Positions 46,675 to 58,679 of a DNA stretch of 64,000 bases are shown piece after piece. This stretch comes from Chryseobacterium indoltheticum (lineage in GTDB: Bacteria; Bacteroidota; Bacteroidia; Flavobacteriales; Weeksellaceae). Position 1 is the first letter of the stretch; the number at the start of each line of letters is the position of its first letter. The stretch lies in contig NZ_CP033929.1 of assembly GCF_003815915.1 (NCBI RefSeq), positions 1,054,001-1,118,000 on the forward strand, read 5' to 3'. Position numbers and translations under genes: made by a program. A model generated the notes under the pieces. The model did not search any database and was not told the DNA's origin. It worked only from the letters and a program-made list of their open reading frames with translations.

Positions 46675-48954
46675 TTAATCTACACTTGCTGTCTTAATGT
46701 CTGTCGTTTTGATGTCGGTTCCTAATCTTTGCAGATAGGCAATCATTGCGATGATTTCTCTTTGTTCCATTGGTACAAAATTGTTTCCTTTGGCAATTTT
46801 CTCTTTATCCATTTGGTCTTTTACATCGGTAGCTTCAGAATAAATTCTTTTTACAATCGCTTGTGACTGATTATTTGCCCATCGATCAGCTGAGTCTATC
46901 TGTGCTTTGGTGTACGGAACATCAAAAGTATTTTTCATCAGTTTCATTTTATCAATCATTTGAGAACGATCCAGTTTATTGGTAATTAACCAAGGGAAAC
47001 GTGGCATAATAGAACCTGCAGAAGTAATTCTTGGGTTGTACATATGTTTTAAGTGCCATGAATCTGGGTTTCTTGCACCTTCTCTGTGAAGATCGGGACC
47101 TGTTCTTTTTGATCCCCAAAGGAATGGTCTGTCATAAACGAATTCCCCGGCTTTAGAATACTGCCCGTTTTTGCCGTCAAATCGTGTTACTTCATCACGG
47201 AATGGTCTTATCATTTGTGAGTGGCATGAATTACAGCCTTCTCTTACATAGAGATCTCTACCTTCAAGTTCTAACGGTGAATAAGGTTTCACAGCAGATA
47301 TTGTTGGCAAGTTGCTTTTTACAGTTAGCGTAGGAACAATTTCAACCAATCCACCGATTGCAATTGCTACAAAAGCTAATATTGATAATAGATGAGGAGT
47401 TCTTTCCAGCCAAAGATGTACACCTTCGCCTTCTTTTCTGTTTGAACCAACATTTGCTAAAGCTGGTGCTTCTGCAGGAACATTTTTCTGGAATGATCCG
47501 GCTTTGATTGTTTTGTAAACATTGACAACCATTAAAATCGCTCCACTCAGATAAAATAATCCGCCTAAGAATCTCATTTTAAAGTAAGGAATGATTGCTG
47601 TTACTGTGTCTAGCCAGTTTTTCCACAATAAAGTTCCGTCCGGATTGAATTGTTTCCACATCAAACCTTGCGTAAATCCAGCGATATACATGGGTACAGC
47701 GTAGAAAATAATTCCTAAAGTTCCCAGCCAGAAGTGCCAGTTGGCTAATTTTTTAGACCAAAGTTCGGTTTTCCACATAATCGGAATCAAATAATAGATA
47801 ACTCCAAATGCCATGAAACCATTCCATCCTAAAGCACCCAAGTGAACGTGACCAATTACCCAGTCGGTATAATGTCCGATTTTATTTAAAGATTTTGTTG
47901 CTAAAAGTGGTCCTTCGAAGGTTGCCATTCCGTAACAGGTAACCGCAACGACAAAGAATTTTAGAATAGGATTTTCTCTTACTTTATCCCAGGCTCCTCT
48001 TAAAGTTAATAATCCATTCAGCATTCCACCCCAAGATGGAGCAATCAGCATGATTGAGAAACCTGTTCCCACGGCTTGAGCCCATGCTGGTAAAGCCGTA
48101 TATTGAAGATGATGAGGTCCTGCCCAAAGATAGACGAAGATCAACGACCAGAAGTGAATAATTGAAAGTTTATATGAAAATACAGGTCTGTTGGCAGCTT
48201 TAGGCATAAAATAATACATTAAACCTAAAACCGGTGTTGTCAAGACGAATGCAACCGCATTATGACCGTACCACCATTGTACCAATGCGTCTTTCACGCC
48301 TGCATAAGCAGAATATGATTTCCAGCTTGTAAATGATAATGGGACTTCGAGGTTGTTGAATATATGAAGCATTGCAACCGCAATCCATGTAGCAATATAA
48401 AACCAAATCGCTACATATAAATGACGCACTCTTCTTTTGGCAATCGTTCCAAACATATTGATTCCGAAAATTACCCAAGAGAAAGTAATCAAAATATCGA
48501 TTGGCCATTCGTGTTCAGCATATTCTTTTGAAGTGTTGATTCCCATTAAAAAGGTAATCACAACAGCAATAATCATAATTTGCCATGTCCAGAAATGGAT
48601 CCATGAAAGCGTATCGCTGTACATTCTGGTTTTCAAAAGTCGCTGCATACTGTAATAAGCACCGCAGAAGAATGAATTACAGACAAAAGCGAAAATCACC
48701 GCACTCGTATGAAGCATTCTGATTCTACCAAATCCTAACGCACCCTGAGAATTGACTAATCCCTGAATATTACCACTTCTTAAACTCTGAATGGTTGTAT
48801 CATCAGTACCAAATAAAAATTCAGGCAATTCAGGATAAAAAAGCATCAAAGCGGCAGTTAAACCTAAAATAAAACCGATAATTCCGAATACGATAGTAGC
48901 ATAGAGGAATGCTCTGACAATATTATTGTCATAATTAAATTTTTGCGTCTCCAT
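46675..48954 (-). CDS. ccoNO: cbb3-type cytochrome c oxidase, fused subunits I and II (CcoN-CcoO)
   Basis: 759 residues. The first part (about 1-500) is the 12-TM heme-copper subunit CcoN, with histidine motifs such as WWYGHNAVAF, GPHHLQYTALP and GHVHLGALGWNG. The second part is CcoO: a membrane segment (HLLSILAFVAIAIGGLVEIV) and the heme c site CNSCH (C574, C577, H578) in EGCNSCHSQMIRPFRDE. CcoN and CcoO are separate genes in proteobacteria; the fusion is common in Bacteroidetes. The complex reduces oxygen to water in the inner membrane and pumps protons. Confidence 0.95.
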   Translation of the reverse strand: METQKFNYDNNIVRAFLYATIVFGIIGFILGLTAALMLFYPELPEFLFGTDDTTIQSLRSGNIQGLVNSQGALGFGRIRMLHTSAVIFAFVCNSFFCGAYYSMQRLLKTRMYSDTLSWIHFWTWQIMIIAVVITFLMGINTSKEYAEHEWPIDILITFSWVIFGINMFGTIAKRRVRHLYVAIWFYIATWIAVAMLHIFNNLEVPLSFTSWKSYSAYAGVKDALVQWWYGHNAVAFVLTTPVLGLMYYFMPKAANRPVFSYKLSIIHFWSLIFVYLWAGPHHLQYTALPAWAQAVGTGFSIMLIAPSWGGMLNGLLTLRGAWDKVRENPILKFFVVAVTCYGMATFEGPLLATKSLNKIGHYTDWVIGHVHLGALGWNGFMAFGVIYYLIPIMWKTELWSKKLANWHFWLGTLGIIFYAVPMYIAGFTQGLMWKQFNPDGTLLWKNWLDTVTAIIPYFKMRFLGGLFYLSGAILMVVNVYKTIKAGSFQKNVPAEAPALANVGSNRKEGEGVHLWLERTPHLLSILAFVAIAIGGLVEIVPTLTVKSNLPTISAVKPYSPLELEGRDLYVREGCNSCHSQMIRPFRDEVTRFDGKNGQYSKAGEFVYDRPFLWGSKRTGPDLHREGARNPDSWHLKHMYNPRITSAGSIMPRFPWLITNKLDRSQMIDKMKLMKNTFDVPYTKAQIDSADRWANNQSQAIVKRIYSEATDVKDQMDKEKIAKGNNFVPMEQREIIAMIAYLQRLGTDIKTTDIKTASVD

Positions 48955-49058
48955 AAGTCTTGTGTCTCGCAGCGAACAATATTTTTTTACAGAATCTCCC
49001 TTACATAAAGGTTTTTGAGAGCCTGAAAATAAATATCATGCTGCTTGTGTAATGTTTT

Positions 49059-49083
49059 GACAAAGGTATTTACTAACTTTGTC
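49059..49083. promoter_or_regulatory. Dyad GACAAAG-N11-CTTTGTC in the ccoNO/XRE divergent promoter region
   Basis: A perfect 7-11-7 inverted repeat whose arms also contain TAACTTTG (plus, 49074-49081) and TACCTTTG (minus, 49068-49061), both matching TAnnTTTG. It could be two overlapping divergent -7 boxes or a regulator site. No TTG element stands at the usual distance on either side. Confidence 0.45.
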
Positions 49084-49139
49084 TGAGGCTATTAGATATA
49101 CTTCTAAAATATACCGAAAACTACTAAAGCTATTGTGTG

Positions 49140-49433
49140 ATGAAAATTTGTGGACAAACTATTAGAAAAATAAGACGTGACCGTGACCTTACCCAGGAAT
49201 ACATGGCGTTTGAAATGGGGATTTCACAAAAAGCGTATTCGGATATAGAAAATTCAAAAGTGAAAATCAATCTCGAGATTCTTACAAAAGTTTCAGATCT
49301 CCTTGATATAAAACCGTCTGATATCTGCAGCATATCTCATAAATGCAGTACAAACGATTACGAAGACAAATACAATGAGCTTGTTGAGTATATGAAACAA
49401 AATAATATAGCTCTGCCTTTAGACTTACAATAA
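49140..49433 (+). CDS. XRE-family helix-turn-helix regulator
   Basis: 97 residues from ATG 49140 (a GTG three bases earlier is possible). A Cro/C1-type HTH covers about residues 6-60: GQTIRKIRRDRDLTQEYMAFEMGISQKAYSDIENSK. The C-terminal tail is short, with two cysteines (SDICSISHKC), and could mediate dimerisation. It is divergent from the cbb3 oxidase genes, with which it shares a 25-bp dyad; whether it regulates them is unknown. Confidence 0.85.
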   Translation: MKICGQTIRKIRRDRDLTQEYMAFEMGISQKAYSDIENSKVKINLEILTKVSDLLDIKPSDICSISHKCSTNDYEDKYNELVEYMKQNNIALPLDLQ

Positions 49434-49493
49434 GATTTTGTCATCCTTATATATAGATGTGTTTTCAAGATCATCTATACTTTTCTTTCAATG

Positions 49494-49578
49494 ATTTTTT
49501 AGGAGCTATTTCCCGCTCTCCGCACTCGCTATTTTCTTTTTACAAAGAAAATGAGCTCAGACAATGCTGCGATCAGGG
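49494..49578. repeat. Dispersed repeat family 1, copy 1
   Basis: Begins TTTTTTAGGAGCTATTTCC and contains GCTCTCCGC. The reverse complement of 56181-56290 has the same opening (TTTTTTAGGAGCTTTATCC, GCTATCCGC) and then a related TTTTCTTT-CAAAG part, so the two copies flank the rRNA operon in inverted orientation. Confidence 0.65.
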
Positions 49579-49710
49579 CTACATTGAAAGTCTACAGTAA
49601 AGCTTTTGGTTTTTACATTAAGATTAAAAATTCGATTTTAAAGTAGAATATCTACTATCTTTAAATAATATAAGCTTTACATAAAAACAAGTTGTTTTTA
49701 AATAAGTACA

Positions 49711-49778
49711 AGCTCCGGAGGAGCGAAAACTTTGTAGAAAAAAATTATTATATTATGCGCTCCATGGGAGCGACACCA
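49711..49778. repeat. Dispersed repeat family 2, copy 1
   Basis: Contains GGAGCGAAAACTTTGTAG (49720-49737), found unchanged at 56061-56078, and a second GGAGCGAC unit at 49768. Each unit carries a small GCTCC/GGAGC hairpin. Confidence 0.7.
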
Positions 49779-50022
49779 TATCACAATAAATTTTCGTTAG
49801 ATGATTTACAAATGAATTCTAAATGATTTTGAATATCGTCCTATGAAGATTGTCACTTTTTTTTGAAGAAATCGACATAAAGCCTATAAAAAGCACCTCA
49901 TATTTCGTTCAAAAGTTTATTTCGTTCAATGTGGATAACTATAATATGGTCTTAAAAGCATTGTAAAACAGTAATTTACTATAGGTATTTCCCCACAATT
50001 CAATTTTTCATCATCTGCTCGT

Positions 50023-50054
50023 TTGCTTTGTATAGTAAAGTCGTCTTATATTTG
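50023..50054 (+). promoter_or_regulatory. Possible upstream rRNA promoter P0
   Basis: TTG at 50023-50025 and TATATTTG at 50047-50054 with a 21-base spacer, slightly longer than usual. The 25 bases after it resemble those after P1. Confidence 0.4.
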
Positions 50055-50182
50055 CCCCACTGAAAAACGAGAGTTGATTGGTAGCGCAGAAGAGCTTTTA
50101 AAGAGGCGGAAACGATAAGACTAATGTCATCTACAGATAGATAGAGATCAATAAAGACTTTATAAATTTTTGAAATAAAATT

Positions 50183-50212
50183 TTGGTAAAGTTAAAAAGA
50201 TTAGTATCTTTG
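50183..50212 (+). promoter_or_regulatory. rRNA promoter P1
   Basis: TTG at 50183-50185, exactly 19 bases, then TATCTTTG at 50205-50212: a perfect match to the Bacteroidetes consensus, about 265 bp before the 16S gene. Confidence 0.75.
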
Positions 50213-50307
50213 CAGTCCGGTAAAACGGGAGCTGAGTAGAATAAATCAAATGTAGGAAATAAGGATTTAGGGTCATCAAAAAACTTTAAAATTTCTTGAA
50301 AAAACAT

Positions 50308-50338
50308 TTGGCTGATTAGAAATAAAGTTTTACTTTTG
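50308..50338 (+). promoter_or_regulatory. rRNA promoter P2
   Basis: TTG at 50308-50310, 20 bases, then TACTTTTG at 50331-50338, about 140 bp before the 16S gene. Confidence 0.75.
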
Positions 50339-50477
50339 CACACGCAAATCGGTACTGAAAACGACAGAAAATGTAGGTATCGTAAAAAGCGGAAGAGAAG
50401 AGATCATTGAAAATAATATACAACCAAGTAAGGAAAAACTAAAGCGTAAAATAACTTTGAGTGAGTCAGACAAACAT

Positions 50478-51995
<1,518 letters not shown>

Positions 51996-52298
51996 AGAGC
52001 GTCTTACAGACGATAAACAAAACACGTATCGCAAGATACAATGTACTTACTTAAAGTTCATGCTTTAGTTTTTTATTTGGTTGATATATAAGTAAAGGAA
52101 AAAGTTAGAAGTAAAAAGCTCCAAGTAATTGGAACGTTAAGATTACTCATTACCTATTACTTATATAATATATAAAAAAATACAAAACCCACTAGAAATT
52201 AGTAACAGGGAAGAGAGATTTTAGAATTAGAAATTAGAAGTTAGTCGTTAGAAATTAGTCTAACATCTAAAATCTAGCCTCTAATATCTAAATAATGA
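51996..52298 (+). other. 16S-tRNA-Ile spacer
   Basis: 303 bp. The first part should pair with the 16S 5' leader for processing. The second part (52209-52290) is low-complexity, built of ATTAGAAATTAG / GTTAG-like units. No gene. Confidence 0.6.
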
Positions 52299-52372
52299 AG
52301 TCTCGTAGCTCAGCTGGTTAGAGCGCTACACTGATAATGTAGAGGTCGGCAGTTCGAGCCTGCCCGAGACTA
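52299..52372 (+). tRNA. tRNA-Ile (GAT)
   Basis: 74 nt. Acceptor stem AGTCTCG/CGAGACT (7 bp), D-stem GCTC, anticodon loop CTGATAA giving GAT, T-loop TTCGAGC, discriminator A. CCA is not encoded. Located between 16S and 23S, as usual. Confidence 0.96.
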
Positions 52373-52465
52373 CTAATTAAGGAGTTAGGTTATAGGTATT
52401 AGGAGTTAGGAAAAGCGCAAGCCAAATACTAACAACCAAACACCGACAACTAACAACTACTAGAG

Positions 52466-52539
52466 GGGGAATTAGCTCAGCTGGCTAGAGCGCCTGCCTT
52501 GCACGCAGGAGGTCAAGGGTTCGACTCCCTTATTCTCCA
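52466..52539 (+). tRNA. tRNA-Ala (TGC)
   Basis: 74 nt. Acceptor stem GGGGAAT/ATTCTCC with one G-U pair, anticodon loop TTGCACG giving TGC, T-loop TTCGACT, discriminator A. CCA is not encoded. The 93-bp spacer before it is rich in GGAGTTAGG-type short repeats. Confidence 0.96.
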
Positions 52540-52745
52540 CAGTTTTGCGAGTTTGATTTAAAAGTACGATGGATAGAGCCAAAACAAATATTCATTTATC
52601 AGACAAGCAGAAAGACATTAAGATCATTGACATTAACGGTAAAAATATCACAAAGAGAAAACCGAGCGCAATTAAGCGTTTGAGTTTACAAAATAATTTA
52701 ACAGCAATGTTAAGCAAAAATACTGAACTAATTAATAATTAGGAA
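52540..52745 (+). other. tRNA-Ala-23S spacer
   Basis: 206 bp, no gene; contains processing sequence for the 23S 5' end and nothing else that I recognise. Confidence 0.5.
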
Positions 52746-55505
<2,760 letters not shown>

Positions 55506-55656
55506 TAATTGGCAACTGCTTAATTGCGCAATCAAGGTTCTCTCTTTGTGAATATTCTTATCGATAAATATAATTTAGCAATGTAAAAGTTTACCAATGT
55601 ACCAATATCAATTGTTACACTGTTACATTAACTACATTGTTACATTAAACCATATT

Positions 55657-55764
<108 letters not shown>

Positions 55765-55769
55765 TTTTT

Positions 55770-55808
55770 TAAAAGTCTCATACATTATTTGTATGAGACT
55801 TTTTTTTG
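55770..55808 (+). terminator. rRNA operon terminator
   Basis: AAAAGTCTCATAC pairs with GTATGAGACTTTT around ATTATTT, followed by a T8 run; 6 bp after 5S. Confidence 0.92.
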
Positions 55809-55828
55809 CTCTAAACCTGAATGATGAA

Positions 55829-55923
55829 CAATAGGTAATAGGTAATAGGTAATAGGTAATAGGCAATAGGTAATGAGCAATAGGCAATGAGTAATTTTGA
55901 TAAGTGATAAGTGATAAGTGTTA
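55829..55923. repeat. Heptamer tandem repeats AATAGGT and GATAAGT
   Basis: About eight units of AATAGGT/AATAGGC/AATGAGC type run from 55829, followed by GATAAGT units (55898-55919). Degenerate and low-complexity; same style as the ATTAGAA units in the 16S-tRNA spacer. Confidence 0.75.
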
Positions 55924-55986
55924 GTTGTTCCAATCAATAAAATGATGACCATCAATATTTATTTAACACCAAAGAAAAACTGTTAA

Positions 55987-56046
55987 GGTAAAGGTAAAGG
56001 TAAAGGTAAAGGTAAAGGTAAAGGTAAAGGTAAAGGTAAAGGTAAA
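55987..56046. repeat. (GGTAAA)10 hexamer tandem repeat
   Basis: Ten perfect consecutive copies, 60 bp, in the 576-bp region between the rRNA terminator and dusB. No gene covers it. Confidence 0.95.
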
Positions 56047-56048
56047 GG

Positions 56049-56125
56049 CTGGGCTCAGTAGGAGCGAAAACTTTGTAGCGAGTTAAAAAGTAGATATATT
56101 TAATGAGCTTTGTAGGAGCGACAGT
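56049..56125. repeat. Dispersed repeat family 2, copy 2
   Basis: Contains GGAGCGAAAACTTTGTAG (56061-56078) and GTAGGAGCGACA (56112-56123), in the same orientation as the copy at 49711-49778. Confidence 0.7.
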
Positions 56126-56180
56126 TCGGTTTTGGTTTGTTTATAAAAGTGAGCAATAATAATTTTAACGTATGATAGAT

Positions 56181-56290
56181 TTACAAGCAACGGTTACCCC
56201 GCAACGCAGAGGAAAAGTTGAAGGTTTTAGCTTTGGCAAAGAAAAGAGTGAGGAGTAAAAGCGGATAGCCGGATAAAGCTCCTAAAAAAA
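56181..56290. repeat. Dispersed repeat family 1, copy 2 (inverted)
   Basis: Reverse-complement relative of 49494-49578, ending GGATAAAGCTCCTAAAAAAA on the plus strand. It includes the GC-rich GGTTACCCCGCAACGCAGAG, unlike the surrounding AT-rich DNA. Confidence 0.65.
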
Positions 56291-56350
56291 GTATTTATTT
56301 AAGGTATGCGCTAAATACTTTTAAGAATCACCATAATAGATATTATTAAA

Positions 56351-56380
56351 TTGTTTAAAGTTTAGAAATTCGTAAATTTG
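56351..56380 (+). promoter_or_regulatory. Promoter of dusB, almost touching the start codon
   Basis: TTG at 56351-56353, exactly 19 bases, then TAAATTTG at 56373-56380. The dusB ATG begins at 56385, so transcription should start at or next to the start codon. Confidence 0.75.
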
Positions 56381-56384
56381 CACC

Positions 56385-57383
56385 ATGATTAAAATTGGCA
56401 ATATAGAACTGCCGGAATTTCCGCTTTTGTTGGCTCCCATGGAAGATGTAAGTGATCCTCCATACAGACGTCTTTGTAAGATGCACGGTGCAGATTTGAT
56501 GTATTCGGAGTTTATTTCTTCTGAAGGCTTAATTCGTGATGCAATGAAAAGCCGAAAAAAACTGGATATTTTCGATTATGAAAGACCAGTGGGAATTCAG
56601 ATTTTTGGTGGTGATGAAGAGGCAATGGCAATGTCTGCGAGAATTGTGGAAACTGTAAATCCTGATTTGGTAGATATCAATTTTGGATGTCCTGTGAAAA
56701 AAGTTGTTTGTAAAGGTGCCGGAGCAGGTGTTTTGAAGGATGTTGATATGATGGTTCGCCTTACAAAAGCTGTGGTGAGCTCTACAAGTCTTCCGGTAAC
56801 GGTAAAAACACGTTTAGGATGGGATAGCAATTCAATCAATATTGATGAAGTTGCCGAACGTCTTCAGGAAACAGGAATCAAGGCTTTGACTATTCATGCA
56901 AGAACCCGTGGACAAATGTATAAAGGGGAAGCAGATTGGGAACATATTTCAAGAATTAAACAAAATCCTAATATTGAGATTCCTATTTTTGGTAACGGGG
57001 ATATAGATTCACCCGAAAAAGCTTTAGAATACAAAAATAAATATGCGTGCGATGGAATTATGATCGGTCGTGCTGCTATCGGATATCCTTGGATTTTTAA
57101 TGAAATAAAACATTTCTTTAAAACAGGTGAAAACTTAGCTGCTCCAACTATTTCAGACAGATTATTGGCGGTGCGTCAACACGCTGAATGGAGTGCTGAA
57201 TGGAAAGGTGAAAAGTTGGGATTAATAGAAATGAGACAGCATTACAGCAATTATTTCCGTGGAGTTCCTCATTTTAAAGATTTCAGAAGAAAGTTTCTGG
57301 AAGTATATAGCTTAGAAGAAATGGATGCCGTAATTGATGAAACTAAAGAGTTTTACGCAGAATATCAGGCTCAGCAAGCATAA
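56385..57383 (+). CDS. dusB: tRNA-dihydrouridine synthase (DusB type)
   Basis: 332 residues. FMN-dependent TIM barrel: APMEDVSDPPYRRL at the N-terminus, INFGCPVKKV with the catalytic C102, KTRLGW, HARTRGQMYKG and FGNGDI motifs, then a helical tRNA-binding C-terminus (MRQHYSNYFRGVPHFKDFR). It reduces uridine in tRNA D-loops. Probably read from a leaderless or nearly leaderless message. Confidence 0.94.
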   Translation: MIKIGNIELPEFPLLLAPMEDVSDPPYRRLCKMHGADLMYSEFISSEGLIRDAMKSRKKLDIFDYERPVGIQIFGGDEEAMAMSARIVETVNPDLVDINFGCPVKKVVCKGAGAGVLKDVDMMVRLTKAVVSSTSLPVTVKTRLGWDSNSINIDEVAERLQETGIKALTIHARTRGQMYKGEADWEHISRIKQNPNIEIPIFGNGDIDSPEKALEYKNKYACDGIMIGRAAIGYPWIFNEIKHFFKTGENLAAPTISDRLLAVRQHAEWSAEWKGEKLGLIEMRQHYSNYFRGVPHFKDFRRKFLEVYSLEEMDAVIDETKEFYAEYQAQQA

Positions 57384-57387
57384 AATA

Positions 57388-57412
57388 AACCCATCAGATA
57401 ATGATGGGTTTT
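57388..57412 (+). terminator. Terminator after dusB
   Basis: AACCCATCA pairs with TGATGGGTT around GATAA, then a T-rich tail. Confidence 0.8.
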
Positions 57413-57435
57413 GTGTTTTTAAAAAAATTGTGTAG

Positions 57436-58182
57436 TTAATATCCTTCTGAAGCAGAATCATTTTTTAGAAGAGCCGTTGCAGAAGAAGTTCCAATCCTTT
57501 TAACGCCTAATTTTATCATCTTTTCGGCATCTTCCGGTGTTCTTACTCCGCCTGCTGCTTTTACGGGAAGTTTACCAGCATTATCAAGCATTATTTTGAT
57601 TCCTTCGAAGGTTGCTCCATTTGGCTTTCCGTTCTCTGTTTGATAAAAACCTGTTGAAGATTTAACAAAAATATTTTTCAAGTCTTTTTTATCAAAATTT
57701 TCTTCAGCCCAGGTTGAAATATTTTTGGTAATGTCTGCAATTTGTTTATCTGTTAAAGCTGCAATTTCAATAATCCATTTAGCAATTTTTTGATGTTGAA
57801 TACATAGTTGTGTACATCTTACAAACTCATCTTTTACAAGTTCAAAATTTCCTTTAAGATAAGCTTCGTAATTAATTACAAAATCCAGCTCATCTGCCCC
57901 ATCATCAATTGCTTTAGAAGCTTGTGTTAATTTTTCATCAATGGTATAAGTACCTTCATGAAAACCAATTACTGTTCCCACAATAACATCAGAATTCTTT
58001 TCTCTTAAAAAACTTTTAATTTCGCCTACATAATCTGGGCGGATCATTACCGCAAAAATGTGATGATCTATAGCTTCCTCAGCTAAATCTTTTACCTTTT
58101 GAAGAGTTTCTTGTTCAGAAATTCCTGACTGTTGTGGAGTTTTTAAATAAGTTGAATCTAAATATTGAGCAATGTTTATCAT
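57436..58182 (-). CDS. deoC: Deoxyribose-phosphate aldolase
   Basis: 248 residues. Catalytic residues fit E. coli DeoC: D100 (ADELDFVIN), Schiff-base lysine K174 (FVKSSTGF) and K208 (VKAAGGVRT). Splits deoxyribose-5-phosphate into acetaldehyde and glyceraldehyde-3-phosphate, in deoxynucleoside breakdown. Begins 2 bp after the Lrp-family gene, so both are one operon. Confidence 0.95.
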   Translation of the reverse strand: MINIAQYLDSTYLKTPQQSGISEQETLQKVKDLAEEAIDHHIFAVMIRPDYVGEIKSFLREKNSDVIVGTVIGFHEGTYTIDEKLTQASKAIDDGADELDFVINYEAYLKGNFELVKDEFVRCTQLCIQHQKIAKWIIEIAALTDKQIADITKNISTWAEENFDKKDLKNIFVKSSTGFYQTENGKPNGATFEGIKIMLDNAGKLPVKAAGGVRTPEDAEKMIKLGVKRIGTSSATALLKNDSASEGY

Positions 58183-58184
58183 GA

Positions 58185-58658
58185 TTATACTTTCAGTTGT
58201 CTGTAAATACCTTGTTCCAAAGATATGAAAGTTTCTGTTCTTGTTACCCCTTTCAGCTTTTGAAGTTTGCTTAAAATCTGCATTAAATGATCATTGTCTT
58301 TGCATAATACTTTTAGAAAAATAGTGTAATTTCCTGTGGTATAATGCGCTTCTACAACTTCATTCACTTCCTTTAGCGATTTTACCACTTCAGGATAATG
58401 ACTTGGCTGGTCAAGAAACATACCGATGTATGATACTACTTTGTATCCTATTTTTCGTGGGTTCAAAAATGAGATAGAATTCTCTATAACGCCTGCCGAT
58501 TCGAGCTTCTTGATTCTCTGATGCACAGCAGTGGTAGATATCCCTACTTGTTTAGATATATAGGCCAAAGAACTTTTAGAATTGTCCATCAGCATATAAA
58601 TAATTTCTTTGTCTAGCTGATCTAGTTGATAGCTGCTATTGTCGTCTGTGTTTTTCAT
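58185..58658 (-). CDS. Lrp/AsnC family transcriptional regulator
   Basis: 157 residues. N-terminal HTH (LDKEIIYMLMDNSKSSLAYISKQVGISTTAVHQRIKK, about 16-55) and C-terminal RAM ligand domain (about 80-150). Co-transcribed with deoC. Effector unknown; family members commonly sense amino acids, so any link to deoxyribose metabolism is only positional. Confidence 0.93.
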   Translation of the reverse strand: MKNTDDNSSYQLDQLDKEIIYMLMDNSKSSLAYISKQVGISTTAVHQRIKKLESAGVIENSISFLNPRKIGYKVVSYIGMFLDQPSHYPEVVKSLKEVNEVVEAHYTTGNYTIFLKVLCKDNDHLMQILSKLQKLKGVTRTETFISLEQGIYRQLKV

Positions 58659-58679
58659 CTTAGTATGTGTTACTTAAAT

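Larger units (their letters stand above)
49434..50020. other. Intergenic region upstream of the rRNA operon, carrying dispersed repeats
   Basis: No gene. It holds repeat family 1 (49494-49578), repeat family 2 (49711-49778) and a small direct repeat ATTTCGTTCAA near 49903-49929. The remainder is AT-rich. Confidence 0.6.

Noticed and set aside
55987..56046. CRISPR array
   Set aside because: The hexamer units are contiguous, with no spacers and no cas genes nearby; it is a simple tandem repeat.
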